DNA of 64,000 nt from Mollicutes bacterium (GCA_004552445.1 SFOJ01000004.1:1-64000), one strand, 5' to 3'; numbered from the stretch's first letter, positions 16,759 through 25,747 are shown. Notes: generated from the sequence alone by a model not told the origin. Made by a program: numbers and translations.

Positions 16759-18228
16759 TTATAAATCATCTATTGATATTGTTACTAATGGTCTTACACT
16801 AAAGACTTGGTCCATATATTTATAATAGTTAAAATCACCATCTGCAAAACCTAAATATCCAAATACATTAGTCATTTGATTATTCCTAACTGCACATGCA
16901 ATATCTGAATCAGCACTACCGCTTGTTTTAGTCCAATATGATGTACTATATAACCATGGAAAATTTGTAGTTGTGCATGTATAAGGACCATTTTGGCCTA
17001 TTTTACTACATCCAAGTTCTAATAATTCATCAAAGGATATTAATGATGATACAGTGGAACTTGAAAGCCCAAATTTTGATATTAATAATTCATTATATTT
17101 AGTTACATAATTTTTTATGGTACTTTGTTCATAATCATTTGTTCCTGGATCAAACATTGCTGGATATTGTGCAATGCCACTTGGATCATCTTTTGTTATT
17201 TGTAATCCATAACCTTCATTACTTTCATCAGCGTTAGTTCCAACCATTAATTCATGTTTAGCAAGCATTTTTATATTTGTTCCATCATTTGATATAACAT
17301 AGAAACTTTCTGTTCCACACTTTATTGTGTCACCTACTGTTTTTCCAGTTCCATTAGCTACCGCACATATTTGTGGAATGTATTCTGCTTTAATATCTAA
17401 GTTTCCTACAAAAAATGTTTTTTGTGCTTGGTTAGGTGTTGTTTCATCTAAATATAACCATAAAAAATATATTGCATTTTCTCCAGCAGCTAGAGGGTCA
17501 TTTGTAAGAATAGTTCCATCTATTAATGAATTAAATGAATAAATATTTGTTTTAGGTAATTTATCATTTGATTTCAGTCCATTAATTGATTGCCTTAATA
17601 TCAGTGAGTCAGTTCCATTTATTTTAGTATCTCCATTTATATCACTAATAATTTTATCTTCTTCTGTGATCTCAACAATGTCTGCATAAATTTTTTGGAT
17701 TTGATTTGCATCTTCTAGATTGACAATACCATCTTTATTAGCATCACCCATTTGATATTCTGATCCTGGCGCAAGTACTCTTCTTCTAATTGCTACTTTT
17801 AAATGGCTTGAATAAAGATTTGTAAGTCTTGTATATTCTGCATAATTTCCAGTTGGTAAAAAGTCTGTATCTTCTTTTAATTTAATTGTTACTTTTGATT
17901 CTAAGTTTCCAGTATTTTCTACTTTAAATATATAAGGTGTTGAATTTGAATATGTTCCGTCATTTGGATAAGGATAAATTGATGATGGGACTGAAACACC
18001 ATCTACTTTTGTGGTACCTATCACCTGTCCTATATTTGAATATGTTGTATCACAATCGGCATCACTACAAAATGATATTGATAAATCACCTGTTTTAATT
18101 ACATTGGTTTGTCCCTCTTTAATTGAAAAGAATGATGCAAAAGATACACCAATGAATATAATCAATAATAATCCTACTGAAGTTAATAATGTAATAACTT
18201 CTTTTTTTATTATCTTATCAATATACAT
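16759..18228 (-). CDS. Exported TasA-type protein with an internal dockerin-like domain
   Basis: 489 residues from the ATG at 18228; an in-frame GTG three codons upstream sits in the ribosome site AGGTGAG. The N-terminus is a signal/anchor ending in VSFASFFSIKEGQTNVIKTG and DLSISF, as in SipW-processed TasA/camelysin proteins. Residues about 155-220 hold two EF-hand-like calcium loops, GDANKDGIVNLEDA and SDINGDTKINGTDS, the signature of a type I dockerin. The C-terminal 170 residues (SFYVISNDGTNIKMLAKHEL ... VFSVRPLVTISID) match a surface-protein domain common in gut Firmicutes. A dockerin would bind a cohesin partner, but none is visible here. Probably a surface or matrix protein. Confidence 0.8.
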   Translation of the reverse strand: MYIDKIIKKEVITLLTSVGLLLIIFIGVSFASFFSIKEGQTNVIKTGDLSISFCSDADCDTTYSNIGQVIGTTKVDGVSVPSSIYPYPNDGTYSNSTPYIFKVENTGNLESKVTIKLKEDTDFLPTGNYAEYTRLTNLYSSHLKVAIRRRVLAPGSEYQMGDANKDGIVNLEDANQIQKIYADIVEITEEDKIISDINGDTKINGTDSLILRQSINGLKSNDKLPKTNIYSFNSLIDGTILTNDPLAAGENAIYFLWLYLDETTPNQAQKTFFVGNLDIKAEYIPQICAVANGTGKTVGDTIKCGTESFYVISNDGTNIKMLAKHELMVGTNADESNEGYGLQITKDDPSGIAQYPAMFDPGTNDYEQSTIKNYVTKYNELLISKFGLSSSTVSSLISFDELLELGCSKIGQNGPYTCTTTNFPWLYSTSYWTKTSGSADSDIACAVRNNQMTNVFGYLGFADGDFNYYKYMDQVFSVRPLVTISIDDL

Positions 18229-18289
18229 ATTACTCACCTATTTTCTACTAGAATTATATAATATTTGATTTTTTTAGTCAATTGTATGG

Positions 18290-18306
18290 TTAATCAAATT
18301 TGACTA
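18290..18306 (+). promoter_or_regulatory. 17-bp element with palindromic core TCAAATTTGA (copy 1)
   Basis: TTAATCAAATTTGACTA overlaps the -35 box of the L,D-transpeptidase gene. An identical 17-mer overlaps the -35 of the lysozyme-like gene at 43461-43477. The core is a perfect 10-bp palindrome. A further inverted pair, TTAGTCAA (18274-18281) and TTGACTAA (18300-18307), flanks it here. Confidence 0.6.
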
Positions 18307-18328
18307 ATTTTATAAAAAATGATATAAT
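18300..18328 (+). promoter_or_regulatory. Sigma-A promoter of the L,D-transpeptidase gene
   Basis: TTGACT (18300-18305), 17 bases, TATAAT (18323-18328), about 32 bases before the ATG. Confidence 0.85.
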
Positions 18329-18359
18329 TTGTTTAATTTTAAGAGGGGGGATAAGTTAT

Positions 18360-19583
18360 ATGAATGAGGAATTAGTTTCAAGAATTAAAAGCGAAATTAA
18401 TAAATATAATTCAATAATTAATGACTTACGTGAAAAATATAATAGAATGCAAAAAGAAGGTGCTAGTGTAGCTGAACTTAATAAAGTAGCAAGAGAGGCA
18501 CAGACTTTATTTAATAAATGTGGTGAACTAAAGAAAGATTTAGCTGATTATACTAATAAATATAATATTTATGCTAACGAAGCAGGAAAGAAAGTATTAA
18601 AAGATAAAGATGCTAATGATAAAAAATTAAAAGATGCTCATGATTCATTTATAGCATTACAAATTAGTTTGCTTTTTAAATATAATTTAAATGCTGAAGT
18701 GAGTGAAACTCAAGATGAAGAAATCGAGGTTGTTTCACATACTAAACCTAAACATAAATTATTTTTTAAATTTTTAGCCGGTGGTTTGGCACTTACAACT
18801 ATATTAGGACTTGGTTATGGACTTTCTGCTTGTCATAATAAAGATGCAAATAATTCTAATAATATTTCTATTATTCAAAATGAAGATGAAACTCGTGAAC
18901 CTGATGATGAACCTGTAATTAATGAAACTACTAAACCTGATATTACTGAAGAAATCGAAGTTCCTGAAATTGAATCTACGGTTCCAGCTATTGAAGAAAC
19001 TAATCCTGTAAATGAAAATTATCAAATTTTAAATGATTTTGCATTTTTAACTGAAAATTCATCTTTGTATGATAGTGGCACTGAAGATAAAACTGAAGTT
19101 GAAAAAATAGAAAAATATCAAAAAGTTTTAAGATTAAGTACTGATGGTAATTATGATTTTGTACAAACAGAAGATATGAAATATGGATACATAGAATCTT
19201 CTAAATTAGAAGTATTACCTGAATTATATGTTGAAGTTGATTTAAGTGATCAAACTGTAGATTTATATAAAGATAATGATATAATTTTAACCACTCTATG
19301 TGTTACTGGTAAAGATAGCACACCTACTCGAATTGGCTATTTTCCTATTAAATATAAAACCTATGATACTTATTTAAAAGGTCCAGGCTATAATAGTCAT
19401 GTATATTATTGGATGCCTTTTGATGGTGGCATTGGACTTCATGATGCTGCATGGCGAGATGAATTTGGCGGGGATATTCATTTTAATAATGGAAGCCATG
19501 GGTGTGTTAATATGCCTCATGATGCTGCTAAAACAATTTATGAAAATGTAAGTACTGGTACAAAAGTTTTGGTACATAATTAG
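18360..19583 (+). CDS. Membrane-anchored L,D-transpeptidase (YkuD domain)
   Basis: 407 residues from the ATG at 18360 (ribosome site GAGGGGGG); the open frame extends upstream only through the promoter. Residues 1-140 are a charged coiled coil predicted to be cytoplasmic, residues about 138-160 a membrane segment (FFKFLAGGLALTTILGLGYG), followed by an acidic Glu/Pro/Thr linker, an SH3-like segment (LRLSTDGNYDFVQ, YGYIESSKL), and the YkuD catalytic domain ending with SHGCVNMP (catalytic Cys and His). It would cross-link peptidoglycan through 3-3 bonds outside the cell. The long cytoplasmic coiled coil is unusual for the family and may link it to an internal partner (inference). Confidence 0.9.
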   Translation: MNEELVSRIKSEINKYNSIINDLREKYNRMQKEGASVAELNKVAREAQTLFNKCGELKKDLADYTNKYNIYANEAGKKVLKDKDANDKKLKDAHDSFIALQISLLFKYNLNAEVSETQDEEIEVVSHTKPKHKLFFKFLAGGLALTTILGLGYGLSACHNKDANNSNNISIIQNEDETREPDDEPVINETTKPDITEEIEVPEIESTVPAIEETNPVNENYQILNDFAFLTENSSLYDSGTEDKTEVEKIEKYQKVLRLSTDGNYDFVQTEDMKYGYIESSKLEVLPELYVEVDLSDQTVDLYKDNDIILTTLCVTGKDSTPTRIGYFPIKYKTYDTYLKGPGYNSHVYYWMPFDGGIGLHDAAWRDEFGGDIHFNNGSHGCVNMPHDAAKTIYENVSTGTKVLVHN

Positions 19584-19585
19584 TT

Positions 19586-19620
19586 AATAAAAAAGATATT
19601 CAATTTTGAATATCTTTTAT
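19586..19620. terminator. Bidirectional terminator
   Basis: AAAAGATATTCAA and TTGAATATCTTTT form a near-perfect hairpin between the convergent L,D-transpeptidase and prepilin peptidase genes. Confidence 0.85.
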
Positions 19621-19621
19621 T

Positions 19622-20389
19622 TTAGAATATTAAGTATTTTGTTATTATTGGGCTTATTATATTTGAAAAATATAATGTCATAAGTGCACCTATTAAAAGA
19701 AATGGTCCAAATGGGATAATTCCATCTTTATTTTTTCTACTTATTATTAGTGAAAAAGTTAATCCTACTACTGACCCTATAAATAATGCCACAAAGCTAT
19801 TTATGCTTCCAATAGCAAGTGCTATTATTGCCATTAGTTTAATATCACCATCTCCAAGTGATTCTTTTTTAAACATATAGTTTCCTAGAAGTTTTAGTCC
19901 ATACATTATAACAAATAATAATGCTGATGCTATTATATGTTTAAATACATCACTCATTTCTAAATAGTAACATAATGTAATCAATATCGAAATTCCTGAT
20001 ATTATTAATACTCTATCAGAAATATAATAGTAAAGAAAATCACTTATTATTGTTACCATTAATGCACATGTTATTATTGTTGCTATCCAAAATTCAAATG
20101 TAAAATCATACATTATATAATTACATAAGAACAATAATGCACATACTATTTCTACAAAAGGATAAATAAAGTTTATTGGTTTTTTACAATAAGCACATTT
20201 TCCTTTTAGAAATATGTATGATAGTATTGGAATGTTCATATACCATTTTAATGGCTTACCACATTCATTACAAAAACTACTAGGGAAAGTAGCTTTTATT
20301 TTGCTTGGAATTCTATATCCCATACATCCTAAAAAGCTACCCATTACAGCACCTAATACTGTTAAAAATATCATTATCTCTATTTTCAT
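19622..20389 (-). CDS. Type IV prepilin peptidase (A24 family)
   Basis: 255 residues with about seven membrane segments. The N-terminal cytoplasmic loop carries two CxxC pairs (CNECGKPLKWY, CAYCKKP), typical of the zinc-binding methylase part of PilD/ComC proteins, and the catalytic aspartates appear in TIISDFLYYYISD and GDGDIKLMA. It cleaves prepilin leaders and methylates the new N-terminal residue. It is encoded directly downstream of the PilC/GspF-like gene with a 16-base gap, forming an operon. The pilin-like protein at 422-2071 is a plausible substrate. Confidence 0.95.
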   Translation of the reverse strand: MKIEIMIFLTVLGAVMGSFLGCMGYRIPSKIKATFPSSFCNECGKPLKWYMNIPILSYIFLKGKCAYCKKPINFIYPFVEIVCALLFLCNYIMYDFTFEFWIATIITCALMVTIISDFLYYYISDRVLIISGISILITLCYYLEMSDVFKHIIASALLFVIMYGLKLLGNYMFKKESLGDGDIKLMAIIALAIGSINSFVALFIGSVVGLTFSLIISRKNKDGIIPFGPFLLIGALMTLYFSNIISPIITKYLIF

Positions 20390-20405
20390 TTTACCTAACC
20401 CTCTT

Positions 20406-22199
20406 CTAACTTATTGTTGAATACATTCCAAACATTGGAACAACTATTGCAATTAATATAAATCCGACAATTAAAGCTAAGAAAATTATCATAATTGGCT
20501 CAATAAATGTTTTGATCATATTTACTGAGTTCTTTTGTAATTTTTGATAATAATCGCCAACTTTATCAAGCATTTCTGCAAGTTCTCCTGTTGATTCTCC
20601 TGTTAATATCATATAGTATGCTACTTGAGGAACTGCCCAGTTATCTTTGAATGTTTCACTCATTTTTTCACCTTTTAATAGGTTATTAATTGTTCTATAC
20701 ATTATTCCTTTATAAATTTCATTTGATGTTATTTTTCCCAATATATCAATACTATCAGTAAGAAGTACATTATTTTTATTTAATGTTGCGAATGTTCGAG
20801 CAAATAGTGAAATTTCTTTATATATAATTAGATTACCTATAATTGGTAATTTCATGAATATATGTTGCATCATTGCTCTAAACGCTTTTACTTTCTTATA
20901 TAAATATGTATATATTACTACTATTGCTAAGATTATTTCTATTATTTTCATATATTCATTTTGTAAGAATGCTGAAATATTTAATGTAATTACCGTTACT
21001 GGATTCAATTCTGCATTCATTGATTCATAAACATCTACAAATTGTGGAACTATATAAACTAGCATAAATACAACTATAGCTATTGCAAATATTAATACTA
21101 TGCACGGATATGCAAGAGCACTAACAACAGCACGTTTTGTGTCTTCAACTTCTTGATAATATGCACTCATTTCATCTAATGTACCTTCAATATTACCAAT
21201 CATTTCAGCACTCTTAATCATATTTACTAATAATGCTGGGAATACATTTCCTTGTTTATTTAATGCTTCAGAAAATGTTTCTCCCATTGTTAGTTCATAT
21301 ATTACTGCATCATATACTGATTTATATTTTTTTCTTTTATCTTGCTCTGCTAATACTTTAACAGCATCTGTTAATGGAATACCTGCTTTTATATAAGTAG
21401 ACAATTGTGCAAGCCAAAATACTAGGTCTTTGTTTTTCATTTTCTTTTTAAGGCTTGCTGATTCAGTATGAAAGAAGTTAATTGCCCAGTTCGTTACTAT
21501 TTCATAAACTGTCATTCCTTCATCAATTAAATATGAATAAACATCTAATCTTGAAAGAGCTGCAAAATATCCCTTTACTAATTTTCCATCTTTATTTCTT
21601 GCTAAATATCTATATGTTTGTTTAGCTTCCGTTCTGACTGCGTCGTTTCCATTTGGATTTATTGTTAAAATGATAAGACTTGCTTCTTTTTTCTCACGAG
21701 CAGCTTTTACAAATGAAAGGTTTTCATATTTTTCTTTGATATAGTTTTCTAATTTTTGGCTTAGTGTTTGTGTTTCTTCTTTCTTTTCTTTTTCAATTTT
21801 TTCTTTTATTGTTTCTATATATCTCTTTATATAGTTGTAAACATCATATACATATTTACTACATTTATTATATAGAAATAATGGTAAGTCATAAAAAGAT
21901 ATAGTTATTATATACTTTGCACCTTCATATATAGAAACTGCAAGAATATATATTTCTCCCCAAATACTTTTAAAACAAAAATTCCAAATTGCTTCAATTA
22001 TGTTTTTAACACCCCATATAAGGTAGCTGCAGAATGATACTATAAATGATATTATCATATCAACAACACCAAATACTCCTACACCTATACTTTTAATAAG
22101 AATAGCTATTTCAGAAATAATATTTTTAGGTAGTGCCAATATATTAAAAGATGACTTTTTAGTACTTTTGTTTTTCTTAATTGTATCTTTTTTAGCCAT
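20406..22199 (-). CDS. PilC/GspF-type inner-membrane platform protein with extra N-terminus
   Basis: 597 residues. The C-terminal 350 or so residues contain two T2SS-F domains (LAQLSTYIKAGIPLTDAVKV and SLFARTFATLNKNNVLLTDS) with the usual three membrane segments, as in PilC, ComGB and GspF. Before this, residues about 1-200 form an extension with several hydrophobic segments and a Lys/Glu coiled coil, then a PilC-type N-terminal block (YRYLARNKDGKLVKGYFAA). Typical PilC is about 400 residues. The protein anchors the pilus or competence pseudopilus motor; the ATPase gene is not in this window. It shares an operon with the prepilin peptidase. Confidence 0.9.
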   Translation of the reverse strand: MAKKDTIKKNKSTKKSSFNILALPKNIISEIAILIKSIGVGVFGVVDMIISFIVSFCSYLIWGVKNIIEAIWNFCFKSIWGEIYILAVSIYEGAKYIITISFYDLPLFLYNKCSKYVYDVYNYIKRYIETIKEKIEKEKKEETQTLSQKLENYIKEKYENLSFVKAAREKKEASLIILTINPNGNDAVRTEAKQTYRYLARNKDGKLVKGYFAALSRLDVYSYLIDEGMTVYEIVTNWAINFFHTESASLKKKMKNKDLVFWLAQLSTYIKAGIPLTDAVKVLAEQDKRKKYKSVYDAVIYELTMGETFSEALNKQGNVFPALLVNMIKSAEMIGNIEGTLDEMSAYYQEVEDTKRAVVSALAYPCIVLIFAIAIVVFMLVYIVPQFVDVYESMNAELNPVTVITLNISAFLQNEYMKIIEIILAIVVIYTYLYKKVKAFRAMMQHIFMKLPIIGNLIIYKEISLFARTFATLNKNNVLLTDSIDILGKITSNEIYKGIMYRTINNLLKGEKMSETFKDNWAVPQVAYYMILTGESTGELAEMLDKVGDYYQKLQKNSVNMIKTFIEPIMIIFLALIVGFILIAIVVPMFGMYSTIS

Positions 22200-22313
22200 A
22201 CTAATCTTTCCTTCTTACTCTATTATATATTGATTATAACATATAATTTTTTAAATAAAAATACATTTTTAACTTTTTTTAATTAAATTAATATAATATT
22301 AATAGGTGATTAT

Positions 22314-22568
22314 ATGAATCAAGACTTTTTATCAATTTTTAAAAATATAAATTTATCTAGTATTATGGGAGGAGCTAATAAAACCCTTGGTGTTATTAAA
22401 AAAACAATTCCTGTCTATAGGGAGGTTAAGCCTTATTTATTAAAAGAGAAAAGTATTTTTAGTAAGAAAAAAGTCACCGATGTGATTGATGAAATAAAAG
22501 AAAGTAAACCTATCAAAACTGAAAACAGATCTGCTTCTTATAATGATACTCTTACTTTCTTTCAATAA
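22314..22568 (+). CDS. Small protein, possibly YqfQ/VrrA-like (84 aa)
   Basis: Start ATG after AGGTGAT. The product (SSIMGGANKTLGVIKKTIPVYREVKPYLLKEKSIF) has the Gly-rich, IPVYREVKP pattern that recalls YqfQ-like proteins of Bacilli, associated with spores in some species, followed by a Lys/Ser tail. The similarity is short and the assignment weak. Its stop abuts the lepA stop with no bases in between, so the two convergent genes share no intergenic space. Confidence 0.6.
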   Translation: MNQDFLSIFKNINLSSIMGGANKTLGVIKKTIPVYREVKPYLLKEKSIFSKKKVTDVIDEIKESKPIKTENRSASYNDTLTFFQ

Positions 22569-24353
22569 TTATTCTCTTTCGTCTGTACTAAGTATTGTTA
22601 AGAATGCTTCTTGAGGTATTGATACGCTACCTACTTGTTTCATTCTCTTTTTACCTTCTTTTTGCTTTTCTAAAAGTTTTCTTTTTCTTGATACATCTCC
22701 ACCATAGCATTTAGCAAGTACATTCTTTTTCATAGCTGATATATCTTCACGAGCTATTACTTTTGATCCTATACATGCTTGTATTGGAACTTGAAACATT
22801 TGTCTTGGTATGATTTTTTTTAGGTTTTCACATATTATTTTACCACGTTTATATGCAAAGTCTTTGTGTACTATTAAGCTTAATGCATCAATTATGTCTC
22901 CATTTAATAATATATCCATCTTTACTAGTTTACTTTCTCTATTTCCAATAAATTCATAATCAAATGATGCATATCCTTTAGTGTAACTTTTAAGTTTGTC
23001 AAAGAAATCATAAACTATTTCTGATAGTGGTAATTCATAAGTTATGTTTACTCTTGTTTCATCTAAGTAAGACATGTTTTTATATATACCTCTTTTGTCT
23101 TGACATAATTCCATTATTGGACCTACATATTCACTTGGAACATATATATTTGCTCTTACAAATGGTTCTAATACTTTTGATATTTTTGATGGGTCTGGCA
23201 TTTTAGATGGTGAATCTATTGATATACTACTTCCATCGTTAAGAATTACTTCATATATAACTGATGGACTTGTTGCGATAATATCTATTCCAAATTCTCT
23301 TTCTATTCTCTCTTGAATGATTTCCATATGAAGAAGTCCTAAAAAGCCACATCTAAATCCGAATCCTAAAGCTATTGATGTTTCTGGCTCAAATGTAAGT
23401 GATGCATCACTTAATTTTAATTTTAATAATGCTTCTTTTAAATCTGGATATTTTGATGATTCAATTGGATATATTCCGGAAAATACCATTGGTTTCATTG
23501 GTTTATAACCAGGAAGTGCTTCAACTATTTCTCCTTCTTTACAGATAGTATCCCCAACTTCTACTTCTGTTATGCTTTTAATAGATGCACTTAAGAATCC
23601 AACTTCTCCGGCACTTAAACTATTCTTTTTTATTTCATGTGGTGTGTGTTTGCCAAGCTCTAGTACTTCGTATGTTGCGTTTGAATTTATAAATCTTATT
23701 TTATCTCCAACTTTAACAGTACCATCCATTATTCTAATAAGTATTACTACTCCTTTATATGGATCAAAGTAACTATCAAATATAAGAGCTCTTAGTTTAT
23801 TACTATCACTTTTTGGGCTTGGTACTCTTTCTATAACTGCATCTAGTAGTTCATCTACACCTTCTCCAGTTTTTCCTGAACAACAAATTATTTCGTCTCT
23901 ATCAAATCCTATTGTTTTAACAAGTTCATCTTTAACTTTTTCAGGATTTGCATTTGGTAAATCTATTTTATTAATAACGGGTATTATCTTTAAGTCTGCT
24001 TCTAATGCAAGGTATAAATTAGCTAACGTTTGAGCTTCTATTCCCTGTGTCGCATCAACTACTAGAATAGCTCCTTCACAAGCTGCAAGACTGCGGCTTA
24101 CTTCATAACTAAAATCTACATGTCCTGGAGTATCTATTAAATGAAGAGTGTAACCTTTATATTTGAGTTCTACTGCATTCAATTTAATAGTGATTCCTCT
24201 TTCTCTTTCAAGATCCATAGAATCTAGTATTTGTTCTTTCTTTTCTCTTTCTGTTACTGCATGACAAATATCAAGTATTCTATCTGCTAGAGTACTCTTA
24301 CCATGATCTATATGTGCAATTATACAAAAATTTTTAATTTTATCTCTTTCCAT
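22569..24353 (-). CDS. lepA: Elongation factor 4 (LepA)
   Basis: 594 residues, normal length. A translational GTPase that back-translocates or remodels ribosomes. G1 AHIDHGKST, switch II DTPGHVDFSYEV, NKIDLP and the LepA C-terminal domain (MKQVGSVSIPQEAF) are intact. No Shine-Dalgarno sequence precedes the ATG at 24353. Instead a promoter (TTGTAA, 17 bases, TAAAAT) ends seven bases before the ATG, so the mRNA probably starts at or next to the start codon. Confidence 0.98.
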   Translation of the reverse strand: MERDKIKNFCIIAHIDHGKSTLADRILDICHAVTEREKKEQILDSMDLERERGITIKLNAVELKYKGYTLHLIDTPGHVDFSYEVSRSLAACEGAILVVDATQGIEAQTLANLYLALEADLKIIPVINKIDLPNANPEKVKDELVKTIGFDRDEIICCSGKTGEGVDELLDAVIERVPSPKSDSNKLRALIFDSYFDPYKGVVILIRIMDGTVKVGDKIRFINSNATYEVLELGKHTPHEIKKNSLSAGEVGFLSASIKSITEVEVGDTICKEGEIVEALPGYKPMKPMVFSGIYPIESSKYPDLKEALLKLKLSDASLTFEPETSIALGFGFRCGFLGLLHMEIIQERIEREFGIDIIATSPSVIYEVILNDGSSISIDSPSKMPDPSKISKVLEPFVRANIYVPSEYVGPIMELCQDKRGIYKNMSYLDETRVNITYELPLSEIVYDFFDKLKSYTKGYASFDYEFIGNRESKLVKMDILLNGDIIDALSLIVHKDFAYKRGKIICENLKKIIPRQMFQVPIQACIGSKVIAREDISAMKKNVLAKCYGGDVSRKRKLLEKQKEGKKRMKQVGSVSIPQEAFLTILSTDERE

Positions 24354-24360
24354 AAGAAAT

Positions 24361-24389
24361 ATTTTAACAAAATAAGAAATAAATTACAA
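24361..24389 (-). promoter_or_regulatory. Promoter of lepA, implying a leaderless transcript
   Basis: TTGTAA (24384-24389), 17 bases, TAAAAT (24361-24366). Only seven bases separate the -10 from the ATG. Confidence 0.65.
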
Positions 24390-24403
24390 TTATATATCAA
24401 AAT

Positions 24404-24435
24404 AAAAACGTAAATACTTTTTTTTCTACGTTTTT
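24404..24435 (-). terminator. Terminator of rpoD
   Basis: AAAAACGTA and TACGTTTTT pair downstream of the rpoD stop on the minus strand. Confidence 0.75.
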
Positions 24436-24453
24436 ATTATATCTTTAGTTATA

Positions 24454-25683
24454 TTACCATTGCTTTTTACTAAAAGTTAATTTCATATTTGAGGCATCTT
24501 CATTAGGATTAAATGTTTTTACTTGTCTATTATTTCTTAATTTTCTTAATGCTTTTGATTCGATTTGTCTAATTCTTTCACGAGTTACATTTAGTTTTTG
24601 ACCAACTTCTTCTAGTGTGTGGGTTCTGCCGTCAACGTAACCAAATCTATATGCTATAACAATTCTTTCACGTTCATTTAGTATTCCACTATTAAATACT
24701 GCATTTCTAAATTGCTCATAAAATAATCTATCTGAAAAATCTTTTCCTTTACTTTCAGGATCTTCAATAAAATCACCAATTTCACTATCCCCAGATTCAT
24801 CACTATTTTTAACTGTTTGTGATAATGATATTGTATTTCCTGCTATAATTCTTTGACTTGATCTAACCTTCTCAAGTGGTATTCCTAGTATGTCTGAAAT
24901 CATTTCTTCTGAAGGTGTTTCTCCATGTTCTTTTTCATAATTTTCAATTGTTTTTTTTACTTTAAGAGCTGTTTCATGTAAATGAACAGGTACTCTAATT
25001 GTTCTTGATTGATCAGCAATAGCTCTTGTCATTGATTGACGAATCCACCATGTAGCATAAGTACTAAATCTATATCCTTTTGTATAGTCAAATTTTTCAG
25101 CTGCTTTTATTAAACCAAGGTTTCCTTCTTGAATTAAATCAAGTAATGACATTCCTCTACCTAAATAATGTTTTGCATTTGAAACTACTAATCTTAAATT
25201 ATGTTCTACTAATTCATTTTTTGCTTTTTCATCACCTTCAGAAATACGTCTTCCTAGTTCTATTTCTTCTTCTTGAGTTAATAATTCTCCTTTTATATCA
25301 TTTAAATATAATCTTTCATTTTCAGGTGTTATACTTGTATCATAATCGTTTGATACAAATTCTTCTCCAGCTTGTGTACTATCTGTTTCTTTAACTTGAG
25401 AACCTGTCATCATACAATATGCTGTTAACATAGCACTAATTGTACTATTGTTCACTAAATCAAAAGCATTTTCCATTGTAGATATTTCAGATAACATATC
25501 ACATAATTCAGTACTTTCAATTACAACATCTTGAACATCATCTACATTTAATGAAATATTATTAGTTAATAAAAATTTTGATAATTCTCTGCAATTTTTC
25601 AATTGTATAGTAGTATTTCCTTTTTTAAAGTGTTCTTTTGCAAATTTAGTTATTGCATCTATTTTTTCTATTTTTCCTTTCAT
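24454..25683 (-). CDS. rpoD: Primary-type sigma-70 factor RpoD/SigA
   Basis: 409 residues. Regions 2 to 4 are those of a housekeeping sigma: RGMSLLDLIQEGNLGLIKA, STYATWWIRQSMTRAIADQ, RTIRVPVH, IGDFIEDPE and the HTH TLEEVGQKLNVTRERIRQIE. The first 110 residues do not resemble the usual region 1.1, and the region 1.2 entry reads ENERLYLNDI rather than the usual D-PVRMYL pattern. dnaG, the usual neighbour, is absent. It is most likely the primary sigma, matching the many TTGACA/TATAAT promoters here; a second group 1/2 paralogue cannot be excluded. Start ATG follows GAGGGGTG. Confidence 0.88.
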   Translation of the reverse strand: MKGKIEKIDAITKFAKEHFKKGNTTIQLKNCRELSKFLLTNNISLNVDDVQDVVIESTELCDMLSEISTMENAFDLVNNSTISAMLTAYCMMTGSQVKETDSTQAGEEFVSNDYDTSITPENERLYLNDIKGELLTQEEEIELGRRISEGDEKAKNELVEHNLRLVVSNAKHYLGRGMSLLDLIQEGNLGLIKAAEKFDYTKGYRFSTYATWWIRQSMTRAIADQSRTIRVPVHLHETALKVKKTIENYEKEHGETPSEEMISDILGIPLEKVRSSQRIIAGNTISLSQTVKNSDESGDSEIGDFIEDPESKGKDFSDRLFYEQFRNAVFNSGILNERERIVIAYRFGYVDGRTHTLEEVGQKLNVTRERIRQIESKALRKLRNNRQVKTFNPNEDASNMKLTFSKKQW

Positions 25684-25703
25684 ATTTTATTCACCCCTCA
25701 AAT

Positions 25704-25733
25704 AAAAAAGTGCTAATATTATAGCACGATTTT
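25704..25733 (-). terminator. Terminator of ppa overlapping the rpoD -10
   Basis: GTGCTATAATATTAGCAC forms the stem, followed by a T run on the minus strand. The TATAAT of the next promoter lies inside the stem. Confidence 0.8.
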
Positions 25734-25746
25734 AGTATTTTTGCAA
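25718..25746 (-). promoter_or_regulatory. Promoter of rpoD inside the ppa terminator
   Basis: TTGCAA (25741-25746), 17 bases, TATAAT (25718-25723). The -35 begins one base after the ppa stop codon. Confidence 0.7.
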
Positions 25747-25747
25747 C

